A DNA stretch of 6,000 nt from Candidatus Shapirobacteria bacterium CG2_30_35_20 (GTDB lineage Bacteria > Patescibacteriota > Microgenomatia > UBA12405), in assembly GCA_001873665.1 (NCBI GenBank), contig MNZO01000002.1, forward strand, positions 1 through 6,000, read 5' to 3'. A program made the position numbers and the translations under genes. Numbering within the stretch: position 1 is the first letter of the stretch; every line of letters starts with the position of its first letter. The notes beneath the pieces are model-generated. The model did no database searches. It saw only the letters and a program-made list of their open reading frames with translations, and was not told the origin of the DNA. Of this stretch, positions 4,990 through 6,000 are shown piece by piece.

Positions 4990-5246
4990 TTATCCAACTA
5001 AAAAAATTTGGAACCACTTTAGTCTCTAGACCTTCAGGGAAGGAGGCTTTACTGGCTTTTACGCCAATACTCAATCAAATTAACAAAAATGAAGATGTGG
5101 TAGTTGATTTTATCGGTGTAATGGTATTAGCCCCTTCATGGGCTGATGAATTTTTAACCCCACTTGGTAAACGCTTTGGTGAACGTTTAAAATTACAGGA
5201 TACGGAAAATCCATCTGTCAAGGCCACATTGTCAATTCTTTTTTAG
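4986..5246 (+). CDS. STAS-like domain protein (DUF4325 type)
   Basis: The 86-residue product matches the pattern of the small STAS-like DUF4325 family: a short N-terminal strand, helix, then VVVDFIGVMVLAPSWADEFL (residues 38-57), with DF-x-GV and PS-x-ADEF signatures, and a closing helix ending ENPSVKATLSI. In STAS anti-anti-sigma factors the serine after the central strand is phosphorylated by a GHKL kinase. S51 sits in the comparable place, but equating them is inference. The start overlaps the stop of the HTH-ATPase gene (ATGA), so the two products are probably made together and interact. The gene's last 29 bp overlap the end of the opposite-strand DUF4143 gene. No terminator is visible after it. 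Confidence 0.82.
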   Translation: MIIQLKKFGTTLVSRPSGKEALLAFTPILNQINKNEDVVVDFIGVMVLAPSWADEFLTPLGKRFGERLKLQDTENPSVKATLSILF

Positions 5247-6000
5247 TTCTAAGCGCCAACAAATCCTCAATTTTTATCTGCTTTGCTGGGTGTTTTTTGT
5301 TAATCTTTTTAACCACATAAACCACATCTTCTCGATAATCGATAGGTAATTCACCCATTTTTACGTCAAAAAGCCGACCATTGTCAACAAAATCAATCTC
5401 CTCTCCTTTTTCAGTTATTCTGTAACATATTTCTGACCTTTCTTGCCGTGCCTTCCTCGACAGTTCAATAAATACTGCATTTTCCGCCAAATGCCCCTCT
5501 CTAACTGTTTTTGAATACAATCGCAACAGTCCCGTGTCATTAAGATAATATTTTGGTGAAAATCCCTTTACCTTCTTATGTGATCTCCCTTCCCGATACA
5601 GTGGATAAATCAAAAATACATCCTGTAAATATTGTAAATAAAACTGCGCCGTTTTTATATCTATTTTCAAATCTTTAGCCACCAGTTTGTCTGATACAGG
5701 TGTTGATATCTTGTCACAAAGTAATTGCAATAAATCTTTTAACATTACAGGATTTCTAATTCCATAGTACGACAATAAATCTCGGTACAAAATTCCCTCA
5801 ATTGTATCCATCAACACCTCTCGTTGACCCGAGATAACATATTCCGGGTATCCCCCAATATTTAAATATTCGTCAACCTTTGCTGTTTTTCTAAATAACT
5901 TAAATTCAGCAAACGACAATGGATAAACATGAGTCAAAATAAACCGTCCAGTTAATTTTGATGTCTCTTTTGTTAGTACCAGACTAGAAGATCCCGATAC
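5218..6000 (-). CDS. AAA-family ATPase with DUF4143 domain, N-terminal part outside the window
   Basis: The frame stays open to the right edge, giving 260 residues of the C-terminal part of an ATPase of the AAA_14/DUF4143 type (usually about 400 residues). The first visible residues, VSGSSSLVLTKETSKLTGRF followed by VYPLSFAEF, are the typical sensor/arginine-finger region (GSSS...GR...YPLSF.EF), so the Walker A and B motifs lie beyond 6000. YLNIGGYPEYV, the ILYRDLL helix, a winged-helix-like segment (VAKDLKIDIKTAQFYLQYLQDVFLIYPL) and YYLNDTGLLRL follow, all usual for DUF4143. Near residues 199-216 (counted from the edge), EEIDFVDNGRLFDVKMG fits a PD-(D/E)XK nuclease-like core (ID...D-V-K). 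The function of this abundant family is not settled. A TTG at 5937 could be mistaken for a start, but conserved sequence continues before it. The stop is TGA at 5220-5218. Confidence 0.87.
   Translation of the reverse strand, partial: VSGSSSLVLTKETSKLTGRFILTHVYPLSFAEFKLFRKTAKVDEYLNIGGYPEYVISGQREVLMDTIEGILYRDLLSYYGIRNPVMLKDLLQLLCDKISTPVSDKLVAKDLKIDIKTAQFYLQYLQDVFLIYPLYREGRSHKKVKGFSPKYYLNDTGLLRLYSKTVREGHLAENAVFIELSRKARQERSEICYRITEKGEEIDFVDNGRLFDVKMGELPIDYREDVVYVVKKINKKHPAKQIKIEDLLALRTKKELTMWP

Noticed and set aside
5935..5937. TTG as a start codon for the DUF4143 protein
   Set aside because: The frame continues upstream to the edge with conserved family sequence (GSSS...LTGRF), so the true start lies beyond 6000.

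Overview
The window reads as a bacterial genome fragment carrying an unusually broken-up 23S rRNA gene. The lineage is probably in the Candidate Phyla Radiation (Patescibacteria, perhaps Microgenomates-like). I base this on a group I intron with a LAGLIDADG gene in 23S rRNA, a second 23S intron a few bases away, several AT-rich insertions in rRNA helices, low-GC coding sequence and a DUF4143 ATPase. The lineage is an inference. UGA serves as a stop codon in two genes, so the recoded SR1/Gracilibacteria code is not in use.

Positions 1-3375, minus strand: the 23S rRNA gene, read from its 5' end near 3375 toward position 1 and leaving the window before the 3' third. In E. coli numbering the exons run from about 1 to U1951. 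A group I intron of about 815 nt (966-152) follows U1923 and carries a single-motif LAGLIDADG endonuclease gene (887-366). A 28-nt exon (151-124) follows, and a second group I intron starts at 123, after U1951, and runs off the left edge. P1 and P10 pairings fix the splice sites. Three AT-rich intervening sequences of 117-142 nt cap helices H10, H25 and H45. They are copies of one repeat family, with further members in the P8 loop of the first intron and in the spacer upstream of 23S. A separate family of four short hairpins, with a GATRA loop, dots the same region.

Positions 3376-3978: a spacer, a tRNA-Ala(UGC) gene (3651-3579), then a leader with candidate promoters and a terminator-like hairpin. 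No 16S gene precedes the tRNA, and the genes further right point the other way, so the 23S gene appears unlinked from 16S.

Positions 3979-6000: a 5'-truncated DedA-family remnant (minus strand), then a two-gene operon on the plus strand. It encodes a MerR-type HTH fused to a GHKL ATPase and, overlapping it by 4 nt, a small STAS-like DUF4325 protein. A strong promoter with helically phased TGCATAG repeats drives the operon. It converges, with a 29-bp overlap, on an AAA/DUF4143 ATPase gene that enters from the right edge. The HTH-ATPase/STAS pair resembles a compact partner-switching regulator, with a kinase-like ATPase, a STAS partner and its own DNA-binding domain.
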